NCBI GenBank assembly: GCA_035578175.1
Contig: JAQMRL010000001.1
Span: 184,275,283 to 184,339,282 of the forward strand
Reading direction: 5' to 3'
DNA: 64,000 nucleotides
DNA from: Catonia carolina
Taxonomy: Eukaryota > Arthropoda > Insecta > Hemiptera > Achilidae
The translations under genes and the position numbers were made by a program. The notes beneath the pieces were generated by a model. That model saw nothing but the letters and a program-made list of their open reading frames with translations, did no database searches and was not told the origin of the DNA. Shown one piece after another: positions 1 through 10,332 of the stretch (its first letter is position 1; every line of letters begins with the position of its first letter).

Positions 1-578
1 CCTGTAGTACTCATATAACTCATCATATTTCAATCGTTAAATGTAAGTTCTAGTACTTGAAATATTAATAATTCCACGAATTAAATTATTAATTAACATT
101 TTCAATAAATAATTTAATAAATTTTGATGGTTTATTACAAAACTTAAAAAAATTGATGATATTATAATATGATTGCTGTTGCTTCACGGTGTTCTTGAAA
201 AAATGCCATAACAGATAAAGAATCATCAGCATTGGTTGTCTTTGAATAACTATCAAACTTTTAGAAATCATGTTAGTCTAATGTGTACTTAAAATTTGAT
301 AAAATTTACTTTTATTATCAAATTATTGTTATTGACAGAATGATATTCAAATTATAAAATATTGGGAGAAAAATAAAGTGAAGATTCGTAAATATTGTCA
401 TCATTAACAATATATCCTGTCCCCTCTTCCAATTTAAAAATTATAAACCTGATAGTTTAAAAAGAAAATTGGGTTCCCAATCTCTTTTAAGGATGTCAAA
501 ATATCACGTTGAACACCTGTTTAGGTGTTCAATCATCTATACTCGGTTCCAGTTTACAGTACAGAATAAAAAGTTCGT
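1..578. other. AT-rich DNA, no gene seen
   Basis: No reading frame with coding character, splice signal or repeat could be recognised here. Confidence 0.5.
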
Positions 579-1136
579 AAGCCGTGTTATTCTTATGAAA
601 GTTGGGTCGCTACTAGCTATCCTATAAGCCATCCTGTAAATCCGTATCCTGTAGTCCATCTTGTAGTTCATCCTATAAGCCATCCTGTAGTCCATCCTGT
701 AAGTCATCCTGTAAGCCAACCTGTAAGTCCGTAAGCCATGTTACTGTTATGAAAGTCGGGTCACTACTAGCAATCCTGCAGCCCGTATCCTGTGGTCCAT
801 CCTGTAGTCCACCCTATAAGCCATCCTATAGTCCATCCTGTAAGCCAACCTGTAAGTCCGTGAGCCATCTTACTGTTATGGAAGTTGGAACGCTACAAGC
901 AATCCTGTCAGCCATCCTGCAAGTCCGTATCTTGTAGTCCATCCTATAAGCCATCCTATACGCCATCTTGTATTCCATCCTATAAGCTATCCTGTAGTCC
1001 ATCCTGTAAGCCATCCTGTAGTCCATCTTATAAGCTATCTTATACGCCATCCTGTAGTCCATCCAGTAAGCCATGTTATGGCTTACGGACTTGTATATTA
1101 TGAAAGCCGGGTCGCTACTAGCCATCCTGTAATAAT
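579..1136. repeat. 12-bp minisatellite with nested higher-order repeats
   Basis: The basic unit is about 12 bp, alternating GCCATCCTGTAA and GTCCATCCTGTA variants. A longer spacer with the core TTATGAAAGTYGGGTC and GCTACTAGC recurs near 580, 731, 859 and 1075-1110, so the array has a second irregular period of roughly 130-240 bp. Because the unit length is a multiple of three, frames stay open on both strands and encode monotonous M-x-Y-R or P-S-C-x-P tetrapeptides. These frames follow from the period and are not evidence of a gene. Confidence 0.9.
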
Positions 1137-1154
1137 CGACTTGCTCTTTTAAAA

Positions 1155-1306
1155 GGCCAGCCGGTTGGCGTAGTGGTTAGCGCAACTGGCTTCTACGCCG
1201 GAGTCCCGAGTTCGATTCCCCGTCAGGTCTGGCATTTTCATTATCATCATTATCCACCGTCTGCATTAGCGGAAATCGCAAGACAGTCAGACGTAAAATA
1301 AAAAAT
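1155..1306 (+). mobile_element. tRNA-derived SINE (family S1)
   Basis: A Pol III A box (TGGCGTAGTGG, from 1166) and B box (AGTTCGATTCC, 1209-1219) lie about 43 bp apart, as in a tRNA. The sequence does not close a tRNA acceptor stem. It runs into a non-tRNA body with the phrase CACCGTCTGCATTA and an A-rich end. The body phrase GTCAGGTCTGGCATTT recurs on the minus strand at 49.55 kb, so this is an interspersed family and not a single tRNA gene. Confidence 0.8.
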
Positions 1307-2179
1307 ATATATTAAAGATGACATAAGCTTACAATTTTGAACACAGACTTTATTCTTTTCATGTTAAATTGTTTCCATTTCATTTCAATATTATAAATAC
1401 AACTTAAACTTGAAGTGGTTTTATAATCTTGATTGGAAAAATAGTTTAATTATTGGTTTCCTTTAGTATTACTGTTACCTTCCAGTAAAAATAACACTGG
1501 TACCATACACATACTACCGACATTAATTATTTTTTAATAACGACTAATATAAGTAATAGAAATATTTATAAACATCATAATGCGTCAGGAAGATGACAAA
1601 ACAAAACATCCTGGCAAGAGACTATGAGCCATCACCCCCTCAACATCTGCACGCCAAATACACGCATTACACTCATCATTCAATATTTATAACGTCTAAA
1701 ATAATAAACAACACTCTTCTGTTTAAAAATAAGGGGAAAATTGCGTAAGATTTAAAAATTACATTTTAAATAGGTATTTAAACATTTCTAAACTTTTATG
1801 ACAGAAAATAAATAAACAATAGGCCTAAATAAAATATAAGTGTATCTTGATATTCTACAAACAGTATTGTTTATTTTTATAGTAGGCTTACATATTTATA
1901 TTTTGTAACTGTTATATAAGTTTATAAAAACAAACGCGGTGCGGCCTGCAACACTCAACATTATTAGGTTCGCTAGTTAGACGCTCGCCTGTACTCAAGC
2001 TGTTCTCAGCTTGTGAGGCTGCCTGTAGTAAAGCGCCTGTACTGCACAGTGAACGTGGAATCGACGGTAGCATCCGCAACAATTTACTAATTTACTCTTA
2101 CCTGTATTTACGAATAGTTGATATTATTACTGATATATTAAGTTATTGCCTCAGAGTTTCATTTCTTTTTTGATCCAGT
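1307..2179. other. No gene seen; GC-richer patch at 1930-2075
   Basis: Mostly AT-rich. A patch at about 1930-2075 is clearly richer in G and C than its surroundings and contains a small inverted repeat (CAAGCTG...CAGCTTG). It lies downstream (minus strand) of the reverse-transcriptase relic that follows and could belong to it or be an unrelated exon; I cannot tell which. Confidence 0.35.
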
Positions 2180-2425
2180 AATCAGTACGCCGCTATAGAT
2201 TTTAACAGTTTAACCTCAGCAGCCTCTATTCTTAATATCTGCTGAGCAGTTAGAGCTCAACATTCAGAAACATACATTAATACTGGCTGGACCAAGCTGT
2301 GATAAAACTTTAAAACGTACCTCCTTCCGCACTTCATCAACCTTCATCGATCCTCAAACTGTATATAAGCCTTTGAAACATTTCAAATTGTATCTGCATC
2401 TCTTGATTGCACTTAAAACTCATCA
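2180..2425 (-). pseudogene. RTE-like non-LTR retrotransposon relic, C-terminal part
   Basis: Translated on the minus strand, this gives the region after the reverse-transcriptase palm of RTE-like endonuclease/reverse transcriptases. Readable stretches are HSLVQPVLMYVSEC, a stop where W is expected, then ALTAQQILRIEAAEVKLLKS and a degraded basic segment. The upstream part resembles the family phrase F-Q-R-L...I-R-T but needs frame changes. The same family segment recurs at 30.9 kb with LIMPVFMYV. No palm catalytic motif is left, and the piece is far shorter than a full element of 3 kb or more. It is a dead fragment; assignment to RTE versus a related clade with the same tail is inference. Confidence 0.65.
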
Positions 2426-2760
2426 AATCCCAGTTAATGAACGAATCTGTTCTTAGGTTTTGTTATTCAAAACTGCTATGCTTCTGAGATGATCTGGTAC
2501 CCATGAAATGAGACACTGTTGTAGAATAGGAAGATAATTTTAGTAAGACCGATTAAGAAAATTTGAATCTAAACTTTAGTATTTTTATGTGATAATAAAA
2601 AAAATCAAAGTATAAGGCGTAACTGGAAAAACTGGGGGGAAGTAAATTTTTAGTATTAAGTAGTGCACTCCATTGAGGCAATAAATAAGCGTGTGTGTAG
2701 GACAAAAACAAAACCTAGTTGTAAAATAAGTGATTTTGAAAGCTATAAATTAAATACCTG

Positions 2761-2850
2761 TGTTGTTTAGGTCATCAGCCCAAAGGTTGCTTTGAACTCC
2801 TAGAGGCTTTAAAGCAAATAATTTAACACTCCACCTACCTGTTATGAGCA
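2761..2850 (-). mobile_element. Repeat B, internally deleted copy (B6)
   Basis: Both termini of the B family are present, TGTTGTTTAGGTCATCAGCC at one end and CACCTACCTGTTATGAGC at the other. About 300 bp of interior is missing, leaving a copy of about 90 bp. It supports the assigned ends of the family. Confidence 0.7.
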
Positions 2851-3114
2851 TAGTTAAATAACTACCTAGACAATAACTTAAAATATAAATTAATGTGTAT
2901 ATTTTTTATGAAAACGTACATTTAAATCTTCTAATATGCGAATATATTTTAATTAACTCGTACATTTTCTAATACGTGATCGAAAATTATGTAAACTTTT
3001 CTGTCTTATTCTTTAAAACTTTTTACCGAAAAATTCATAAATTATAGTGCATATTTACGTTCAAAAGGGAAATATATGGTTAATCTATTAAGTATATAGA
3101 TCAAATTACTTTTT

Positions 3115-3253
3115 ACTTTCTCTTGCCTATATGGATACCTATATAGGAAGGAAAGTATTGTTTTCATGTCGATTTTTCGAAATCGAGTTTTCACCGGATC
3201 TACACGTTTTCAGACCCCCTGAACCCAAAAAACATGTTTTTAGCGATTGGTCT

Positions 3254-3284
<31 letters not shown>

Positions 3285-4083
3285 CGCGTGCGTGTGTAAA
3301 CAAAATATCTAAAGAACGGAACAACGTACGAACTTGAAACTTGAAACTTAAGTTACATACCACTACCAGACTCGACACGAACATTTTAATTAAAATCGGT
3401 CAACCGGAAGTAGTAGTTTATTCGTATAATTTTTCACTTTTTTGCAATTTTCTCAAAAACTGGTCCTACGATTTTTTTTAAAATCGCCTGGTTTACTCAA
3501 TTTTTTATTCTCTACAAGATAGGGTAGGCGTCATGTTTGCTAAACTTCTGGGTGAAGCTGTTTTCACGTAAAAACATAGTTTTTTTTAAGATTACAGCTT
3601 TAATATGCAATTTATCGCAAAAATTTATATAATAAAAGTTGTAGAGAATTTAAAATTCTACAACTTTTATTTCAAACACTTTTTGTATAACGCTTAGTTT
3701 AGTAGTAATTAGCGATTTTCTGACGTTTTCTAACGAAAACGTGTGAAAAATCGATTTTTTTAAGATTTCGGCCTTAGAATGCATTTTACGACAAAAGTGT
3801 GTATAATAAATTTTATAGGAAATAAAAAGATTTACAACTTTTATTTAAAGCATTTTTCTCTACAGAGCCTAGTTTAGCGTGAAAGAGTGATTTTCCGTAT
3901 TTTTAAGCCAAACTGAGTTTGATTTTCATTTTGCGTCTTTCACTCATGATTAAAATAAGGTTATGTTGTTGAGGTTAGTTTTTTGTTTATTTTTAATGTT
4001 TTATTACTACTAATGTTAGGTTTATTGTTAATTATTTACATTGGCAAGAGAAAGTTGTGTGAGTGATTCACACCAAATTTTTA
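3115..4083 (+). mobile_element. HINE-like (non-autonomous Helentron-like) element, copy 1
   Basis: A subterminal inverted repeat ACTTTCTCTTGCC (3115-3127) is matched by its exact complement at 4043-4055, so the core is 941 bp. Directly after the right repeat is a hairpin, GTGTGA...TCACAC, then a T-rich end (CACACCAAATTTTT). A GT/GC microsatellite starts near 3250. Six other substantial copies in the window share this order. In the Helentron literature, HINE/DINE elements show subterminal inverted repeats, a tandem-repeat region and a 3' hairpin, inserted at TT. No coding capacity is visible: open frames across the GT tract are chance. Assignment to Helentrons is inference from structure. Confidence 0.75.
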
Positions 4084-5711
4084 GAATAATATTAGAAAGC
4101 TCATATTCAACAATACCTCTACATGAACAATTACTTAAACACAATACAATATCACATAAAACAGAATTAAAATAATATATATGTTACATTTATGAATTAA
4201 TTCTATTCCGTTACATAATAAATAAAATTATGTTTCACTAAAATGGGTGGAGGTAAAACGGATTGTATGACAGAAATTAGCATTTGGTAGGGCTCGTGCC
4301 GTCTACTGAGTTGAGGAGGATGGCTTTGTTTTGCAAAGCAACCGAGCCAGCGCATTGGTTAGTCCGTGTGACCCGCTAATTGCAGTGTTGCGATATACTT
4401 TATTGTTCATATAGTTCACTCGATTGTTTTAATCTAGTAACTTAATTATATTAAAGTAAATTGTGAAAACATTCTTCCTGGTTCAGCCGCACGAATATTA
4501 TAATGTGGCACACTTGTCTTGTACTTCAGTTTTGATTGAATAGCCTGAGAAATTTAGCACGAATGTGTCACTCACTCCTGTTATTATTTTGTGTCAATAT
4601 AAACAGTGTGATATTACGTTAATTTCCTGATAGTTGTTTGTGGTGGTCTAATTGTTTAATAACCGCATTCTAACACGCAAAACATTAAAACTATACAAAA
4701 ATTACAATTAAACATTTCGTGATCACAGTAAATCCTCTATTTCATAAATATGGACTAATGTTCATAAAATTTATACTTTGTTAAATCAAGGTAAAGTGTG
4801 ACTGGGTGTGAAATTAATAAGATTAGTAAAATAATATTGTGCTAAAAATACATTAAACCTGTACGTTATTAATTAAATCAATAGTAATAACATTTAAAAT
4901 AAATAACAGTAAATAAAAAATACTTGTTAAAACAAAAGCAAGAAAACTAAAAAAATACTGCAATTTTTGTATTTATTTAAAAACAACTCTTAACTGTAAA
5001 GTAATTAATAAAACCAGAGGTATTTATGATAATGTATGTTTCTAACGTCCTATTTTTGTCTTGACTGACGAAATTACCCAGTGACTGAGGAGATCACCTC
5101 ATTGATGTTTTGTACAAGATCCCTATTCCTGCAGTTTTTTAATCTCCTTTGTAGATGTTTTGGTGGGTGTGGATGCGACAATGTTTGTATCTCTAAATTT
5201 ACGTGACAAATTCATTTCCAATTAATTCGAGAGTATAATCTTTTAATAATCATATGTATTGCAGTTATATTGAGGTCGCAATGCATTATAGAATTTCGTT
5301 TTTGTGATTACATTTGTAATTAAACGTAAAATTTGTTTTGAAAAATTTGTATCTGTATAATATTTGATTTTTTCGCCGAACCTTAGATCAAATCTCCGTA
5401 CATTCCAATCAACTGAATTAGATAGTACCAATTTCGTTTTTGTTTAAAAAGTAAGTGGGATGCACTATGGAATACAGAGTACAAAAATCTTACGGAATTG
5501 TTTTTTTGTATTTGGTGATTCCATACATGTTTCCTATTTAGTGTAAGGGACTATTAGTTAACAGTATCTGTCTGAGGTATTGGATTATTGTCATAGTGTA
5601 CAGGTGAACAAGTTTTCCGGCGAAGTTTAAACGTAATGTGGTGTAAGTTTTGTTCATTATATTTAATTTTCCATGGTTTACACAGTGGAAAATAAAATTT
5701 AGATAATGTAT
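4084..5711. other. No gene seen; GC-richer patch at 4230-4400
   Basis: AT-rich DNA with one GC-richer island at about 4230-4400 that includes a small inverted repeat (GGCTTTG...CAAAGC). The island could be an untranslated exon or a lost repeat, with no frame or splice pair to decide. At about 5050-5200 the minus strand gives a short lysine- and threonine-rich run broken by stops, too weak to name. Confidence 0.3.
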
Positions 5712-5925
5712 CTAAGCTAACGTTACGGTGTTGTTATCATTATTGTTGGTCATACTAGCTGTATTGTCCGAGTAAGTATCTGTTAAACAATCTGGAGTAG
5801 CTGATAAAACTAGATGTAGGCCTAGGCTATACAGAATATAGAAAATGGAGTCAGAACGGAACCCTATGGTACACCAGCCAAGATTGAGCCAATAAAAGAT
5901 GATTCTAAACCAGGTTACTGACAAA
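5712..5925 (-). pseudogene. Jockey-type reverse transcriptase relic (palm region)
   Basis: On the minus strand one frame reads TPDCLTDTYSDNTASMT, a degraded form of the Jockey T-Y-A-D-D motif with the second catalytic Asp changed to Asn. The overlapping frame gives AGVP, a stop, then GS, matching the conserved A-G-V-P-Q-G-S segment that precedes it. Spacing between the two blocks fits the intact Jockey protein at 50.1-51.3 kb. Frameshifts and stops throughout show a dead fragment. Confidence 0.65.
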
Positions 5926-6322
5926 TTTACAACAAAAGTTTTAAGTTAATTTTTTTATTTATTAACTTAAATAACTTTTATTTTATTGGCAAATATACAG
6001 TCTGTTCCCATCTAAGAACAATTAAGAGATCTGTTGTTGGTTAAAGATGTCACGCATAAAGTTACCATCCAATGGAGATACTTCAATATGTTACGATGTT
6101 TGGGCTATCGTTGTTTCGTCTTGTACAATTATTAATCTATTAAAAATTGAAATTCAAATAATTTGAAACTTACCAATAAAAGAGTTTAAACATAAATCTT
6201 TTGTGTATTTTCGTTTTATCTTGTGTCGTTTAGAAAGTTATAAAAGAGTGAAATAGTCTGATGGTTTGAATGAGATCCAGTGGTTTTACTATTTAGAATT
6301 ATTGGTCTTGATATCGTCTTGA

Positions 6323-6725
6323 GTTTGCCCATAACAGGCTGATGGAAAGTTGAATTATTTGCACTCGATCTGCTAATTCCAGGGCTACAAAAAGTAGTTC
6401 TGTTTCTTATCACATGGTCAGCCAACTATATAATTGAACCATTTAAGAACAGAAGAGGTAGAGGTGTAAAAGACACTAGTCAGAGTTATTTCCTCTGAGA
6501 GTAATGAATTTCATTATACACCAGATTTTGTGGTGAATGAAATAAAGGTGTCATTTACAGAGAGGAAAGTAAATATTTTTTAGAAGGTCCTGCTTGTTGA
6601 TAAGCATACTTTTTCATACATTGAGGAAGGCAATGTTAAACCAACTCACTCCTTGTTTTACTTAGTAAAGCCTCTATAAGTTCAACCCAGCCTTTCAGCT
6701 GTTGACCTAAACAACATCAACAATA
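6323..6725 (+). mobile_element. Repeat B, copy B1, with target duplication
   Basis: A member of the B family of about 390 bp, beginning near GCCCATAACAGG and ending GTTGACCTAAACAAC plus an A/C-rich tail. It is bounded by an imperfect 12-bp direct repeat, ATATCGTCTTGA (6311-6322) and ATATCGTTTTGA (6726-6737). There are no terminal inverted repeats and no reading frame. A long duplication without inverted ends suggests retroposition. Confidence 0.7.
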
Positions 6726-6737
6726 ATATCGTTTTGA

Positions 6738-8642
6738 TTATTCGTAACATCTATATCTACGTTGTGTTATTGGTAAATTTGTACCCTATGCAATATTAAA
6801 TTGTTTTCTGTTGTTCGTTGTGCACCATTAAGTTGGTGATGTAATTTTCGTAGGGTTAATTAAAATCCTGAACGATACTTAAGTTATCCTTCCGTGTCCG
6901 TTTCCTCAATTTTGTGCAATAAAGCTTCTAAGGCTCTATAATCAAGAATAAAATAATTTTTCTACAAAATCTGAGCCAGAAATTACGTCTGAAAGGCCAT
7001 TGTTGATTTTGGTTGTACACTAATGCAATTAAACCACAAACTTAAGTAGTTTTGATCTTGAAAAAAATTATTTATAAATATGTGTACTGTTTATAAACAT
7101 TAAAATAAAAATTTCAATGACAGTAAAACAACGGGTTATTATTGTTGTAATTTCTATAGAATAATAATAATAAACACTGTAATACTGCAATACCAAAAAT
7201 CAATACATCACAAAAAGAAAAAATATATAAAATTTTATGAATTTGAACATAATAACATTATGTATTATTTATTCTAATTAAAAAAAACAAAATTAAAATG
7301 AGAAAATTAATTATTGTCTATCAAAAATTGAAGGGCATCCGGTTATATCGCATAATAATTACCCTTCACTGAATAATTGAATGCACACAAAGTTTTTCGA
7401 ATTTCAAGGTTTAAGTGAAGCAGATACATATTCATTGGTATACTTCACAGTGATTACAATTCGTTTCAATTGGCAACATAATTCTCTTAGAGAGAACTTG
7501 TCTGAGTATGGTTGACCTTACGACCCCGACATAGCGTCAATAGAATTAGATGCCTATATACTCGGTAAAGAACTACAAGGAAGTAGGTGTGTACGGTATA
7601 TGTTCTGCATTCCACATAAATTTATAGAGCAGTGTAATCTACTAAGTTTGAATGTAATAATAGAATATAGAAGGTACAGTAAAAGGTAGGCCTTTACACG
7701 TGAGACAGAAAACCATAGAGAGATGAGTGAGTGATCATAAAGCCAAGGATAACCTCTTTGTTCCTGCCGAAGAATAACAACACGTGACTATTCTACAGTA
7801 CGGTCCCAATATTTAACAATCAATAAATTACTGGAGCAACACCTAAATATTAACCTCCATGTTTTTCCTTGACAAGATTGTTCATGGAATAAACCAGAGT
7901 ATGTTAAACAAAAACATACTTTTTTATATTCGTAAAATATACAAAATTTTAATAAAATTTATTCTTTATTAACTTTTTTCTTAAATAATCAGGTCGAACA
8001 AGCGATTAAACGCCTCTTACCAACATTTAAGATGACAGTTTGTTAAAAATAATCCATCGTTTTAATAATAAAGACCATAAAATATATTTTAAAAAACCCA
8101 CTGCTTTAAAAAGTTCTAAATTCTATTTAATTTAATAGCTTGAACAATTTGTCACTGAAATTTCAAAAACCCGTTACAAATAAATGATCTTGAATTGGTT
8201 TGATAAAATATAATAGATCTTAATTTGCATATGATTCATTCACCTTCTTGAGAGAAACATGAAATTATTTATATTTTAATCATGTTCGTTTTTTTTATCC
8301 ACTTTTATAGTATACCTCCAGCGATGGTTTTTCCTTCTTGTGGGATTTTTACAATATGTTTATGCACTGAAGGTAATCGACAAATTAGTTATTCTTGTCT
8401 TAGATAACGTTCAAAAAGTATGCCATGTAAAAATTCTTCTCTTATTTTCTAAATTTTCTTTTTTTCCTTGTTGTGTGCAATTTGTTTACCGTTCCATTAT
8501 TAATAAGAATTAATTATTATTATAATAATTATTACTATAGATGAAATTAACGTTGATATTTAACAATTAACTGGGTAGGCTACCTGGTATTTAAATAAAT
8601 AATAAATGTAATTTTTAATTTTATTTTTACTGTTTTTTCAGA
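6738..8642. other. AT-rich DNA, no gene seen
   Basis: No coding frame. A short stretch near 7330-7350 (GAAGGGCATCCGG) resembles the 3' untranslated region often seen in RTE-type elements, but it is too short to call. Confidence 0.3.
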
Positions 8643-8812
8643 TTGTTTTAATTTAAAAAAAACTAAATATGACGAAGCGTAAAACTATTCCTGTGCCAAC
8701 TCTCTGGTTCAGAAGTCACTACAGCATCTATTCTAGTTCCAAAGATGATCTCTTGGCAGACTGCATTTAAACCTTCTCTGCGGATTCACTGATGTATATC
8801 GAAAATGCATGG
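8643..8812 (+). other. Candidate exon or old coding fragment
   Basis: A strong acceptor-like tract (ACTGTTTTTTCAG, ending about 8642) precedes, and a donor-like ATG|GTAAGTGC follows at 8813. Between them a frame starting at ATG reads MTKRKTIPVPTLWF and ends after 33 codons; past the stop the same frame continues TFSADSLMYIEN, faintly like a reverse-transcriptase F-A-D-D-S segment. It may be a real untranslated or alternative exon, or a very old retrotransposon fragment. I do not recognise a product. Confidence 0.25.
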
Positions 8813-9198
8813 TAAGTGCGAGTGTTTTGAAGGTAATTTATGTGATAGAACTACAATGAGTTCTTGCTGTACCAGTAATTTGTTGTAAAAGCAAGTTTCT
8901 GGATAGCGCGCTGTTGATGATGTAGTAGGGACGTAGTGTTTTCGTGTGTAGATTCTTCTTTGAATTGCCTGAATGAGTTTTGATGTAACGGTTTAGCCAA
9001 ATCCTAAAAATTAGCAAAACCTACTCCGTAAGTAAAAACTGGCCGTATGGTAATCTTTCATATTCTTATTTAGTTTCCTAAAGATAATGTTGACCGTCTG
9101 TCTCAGAAAAACAAGTGTACATAAGTAAACAAAAGCGTTATTTAAAAAATAATTTTTCGTTATAAATTTCAGAATACAATGTATGTCAGGTTTAATGA

Positions 9199-9228
9199 CC
9201 GCTATAAATTTCGTAAAGTTTATAGCGG
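9199..9228. repeat. 10-bp inverted repeat next to a SINE
   Basis: CCGCTATAAA (9199-9208) and TTTATAGCGG (9219-9228) are exact complements separated by 10 bp, abutting a GGCCGGCCGGCC run and the SINE. Confidence 0.7.
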
Positions 9229-9424
9229 CCGGCCGGCCGCATTGGCGTAGTTGGTAACGTGCTTGCCTCTCATCATGCGGTCGTGGATTCGAGTCCCATT
9301 CAGGCACGGCATATTTTCAAACGTTACAAAAATCATTTCATCCTCCATTGTAAACAGTTACACCCCAACTTCGTCACTGATGACCGTTGCAGTTGATGCG
9401 ACGTTAAATAAATAAATAAAAAAA
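9229..9424 (+). mobile_element. tRNA-derived SINE
   Basis: A box TGGCGTAGTTGG (9243-9254) and B box GGATTCGAGTCC (9285-9296) are both close to consensus. A non-tRNA body follows, ending GCGACGTTAAATAAATAAAT. This 3' end resembles the end of the SINE at 31.6 kb, so the two probably share a partner LINE tail. The sequence is too long and lacks an acceptor stem for a tRNA gene. Confidence 0.8.
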
Positions 9425-9559
9425 ATCGTAAAATAATATAGTCTATGCCTACTTATAAATAAATCTCAGTCAGATAAATCTGAGATGGACGGAAGTTATA
9501 ATAATGAAAAATAATCACGGTATTGCCTAACTTTATGGCTATAATCATTATTGACTAAG

Positions 9560-9740
9560 GGGTGTAGGCTACACGCTTGGACAGAATAAGGAATGAGGAA
9601 ATTATGTCAGAATTGGGTATTTAAAACTTAAACGAAAAGCAAAAGAATTATCGCCAAAGTTGGAGACAGCAAATGCAAAGGATGTCAGATCACAGGATAC
9701 CTAATCAGGCGCACTGGTACTGGCAACGTGATATAAGTTG
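9560..9740 (+). pseudogene. RTE-like retrotransposon relic, C-terminal tail
   Basis: One forward frame reads TRLDRIRNEEIMSELGI, a stop, NLNEKQKNYRQSWRQQMQRM and SDHRIPNQA. This is the R-N-E-x-I...L-N-x-x-x-x...Y-R-x-x-W-x-x-H-x-x-R-M block that follows the reverse transcriptase in RTE-like elements. Only one stop interrupts it, so it is younger than several sister fragments here. The catalytic domains are absent. Confidence 0.7.
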
Positions 9741-10089
9741 ACGATTGCTCCTATTGTGCAGAGGGCAGTATACTATCCATCCTAGTAACGTCAGCCAACA
9801 TAAAAACTAAAGTACTAGTAACATGAGACGTGTCAAGCGTGTAACTCAAAATGTAAATCACGAACTAACTAATCTATCTCTACAAATGCCAGTGCGCAGT
9901 AATTCAGTTTCTGGTGATAACTAATAAAGTATGCTGAATATAGCTTAAACCTAGTAGTATGGCTTATTTAGAATGATAGTTTATTAAGGGTCCATAAATA
10001 ATACAATGGGATGTTTATAAAACGACATAGTTGTAAACACATACACAAAGCAATGTAAGAGTAAATAACTACAACATGACGTTATAGTT

Positions 10090-10332
10090 AGAGCTATTGC
10101 TATTATGTATTTAGAAAATCACAAACAGTAGCACTTCCACCCTCCGCAAAGTACACTCTTACATTCGCTGACGATCTTCTACTTATAGCGCGTTACCAGT
10201 ATGCTCCAGAAGGGAAAAAGGATGTCGGTAGACCTAGGAAAAATGGAGGTAGATGGTATAATGTGTTAGTTCGCACAGGCTACAACCTAATCCTTGTTTG
10301 GAAGAAGAATTATTGCGTCAGTTCCTGATTTA
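10090..10332 (+). pseudogene. RTE-like retrotransposon relic with internal deletion
   Basis: A single open frame reads KYTLTFADDLLLIA, the reverse-transcriptase Y/F-A-D-D catalytic motif, and only about ten codons later reads EGKKDVGRPRK and LVRTGYNLIL, the extreme C-terminal tail. In full-length relatives these blocks lie several hundred residues apart, so an in-frame internal deletion joined them. It ends at a stop near 10329. Confidence 0.65.

Noticed and set aside
537..1125. Overlapping 60-100-codon frames on both strands
   Set aside because: They are forced by the 12-bp period of the minisatellite, and the peptides are simple tetrapeptide repeats.
3131..3384. Frames across the GT/GC microsatellite, also at 12.65 and 37.7 kb
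   Set aside because: All lie inside HINE-like copies, encode C-V or H-T runs, and are not kept open in the other copies.
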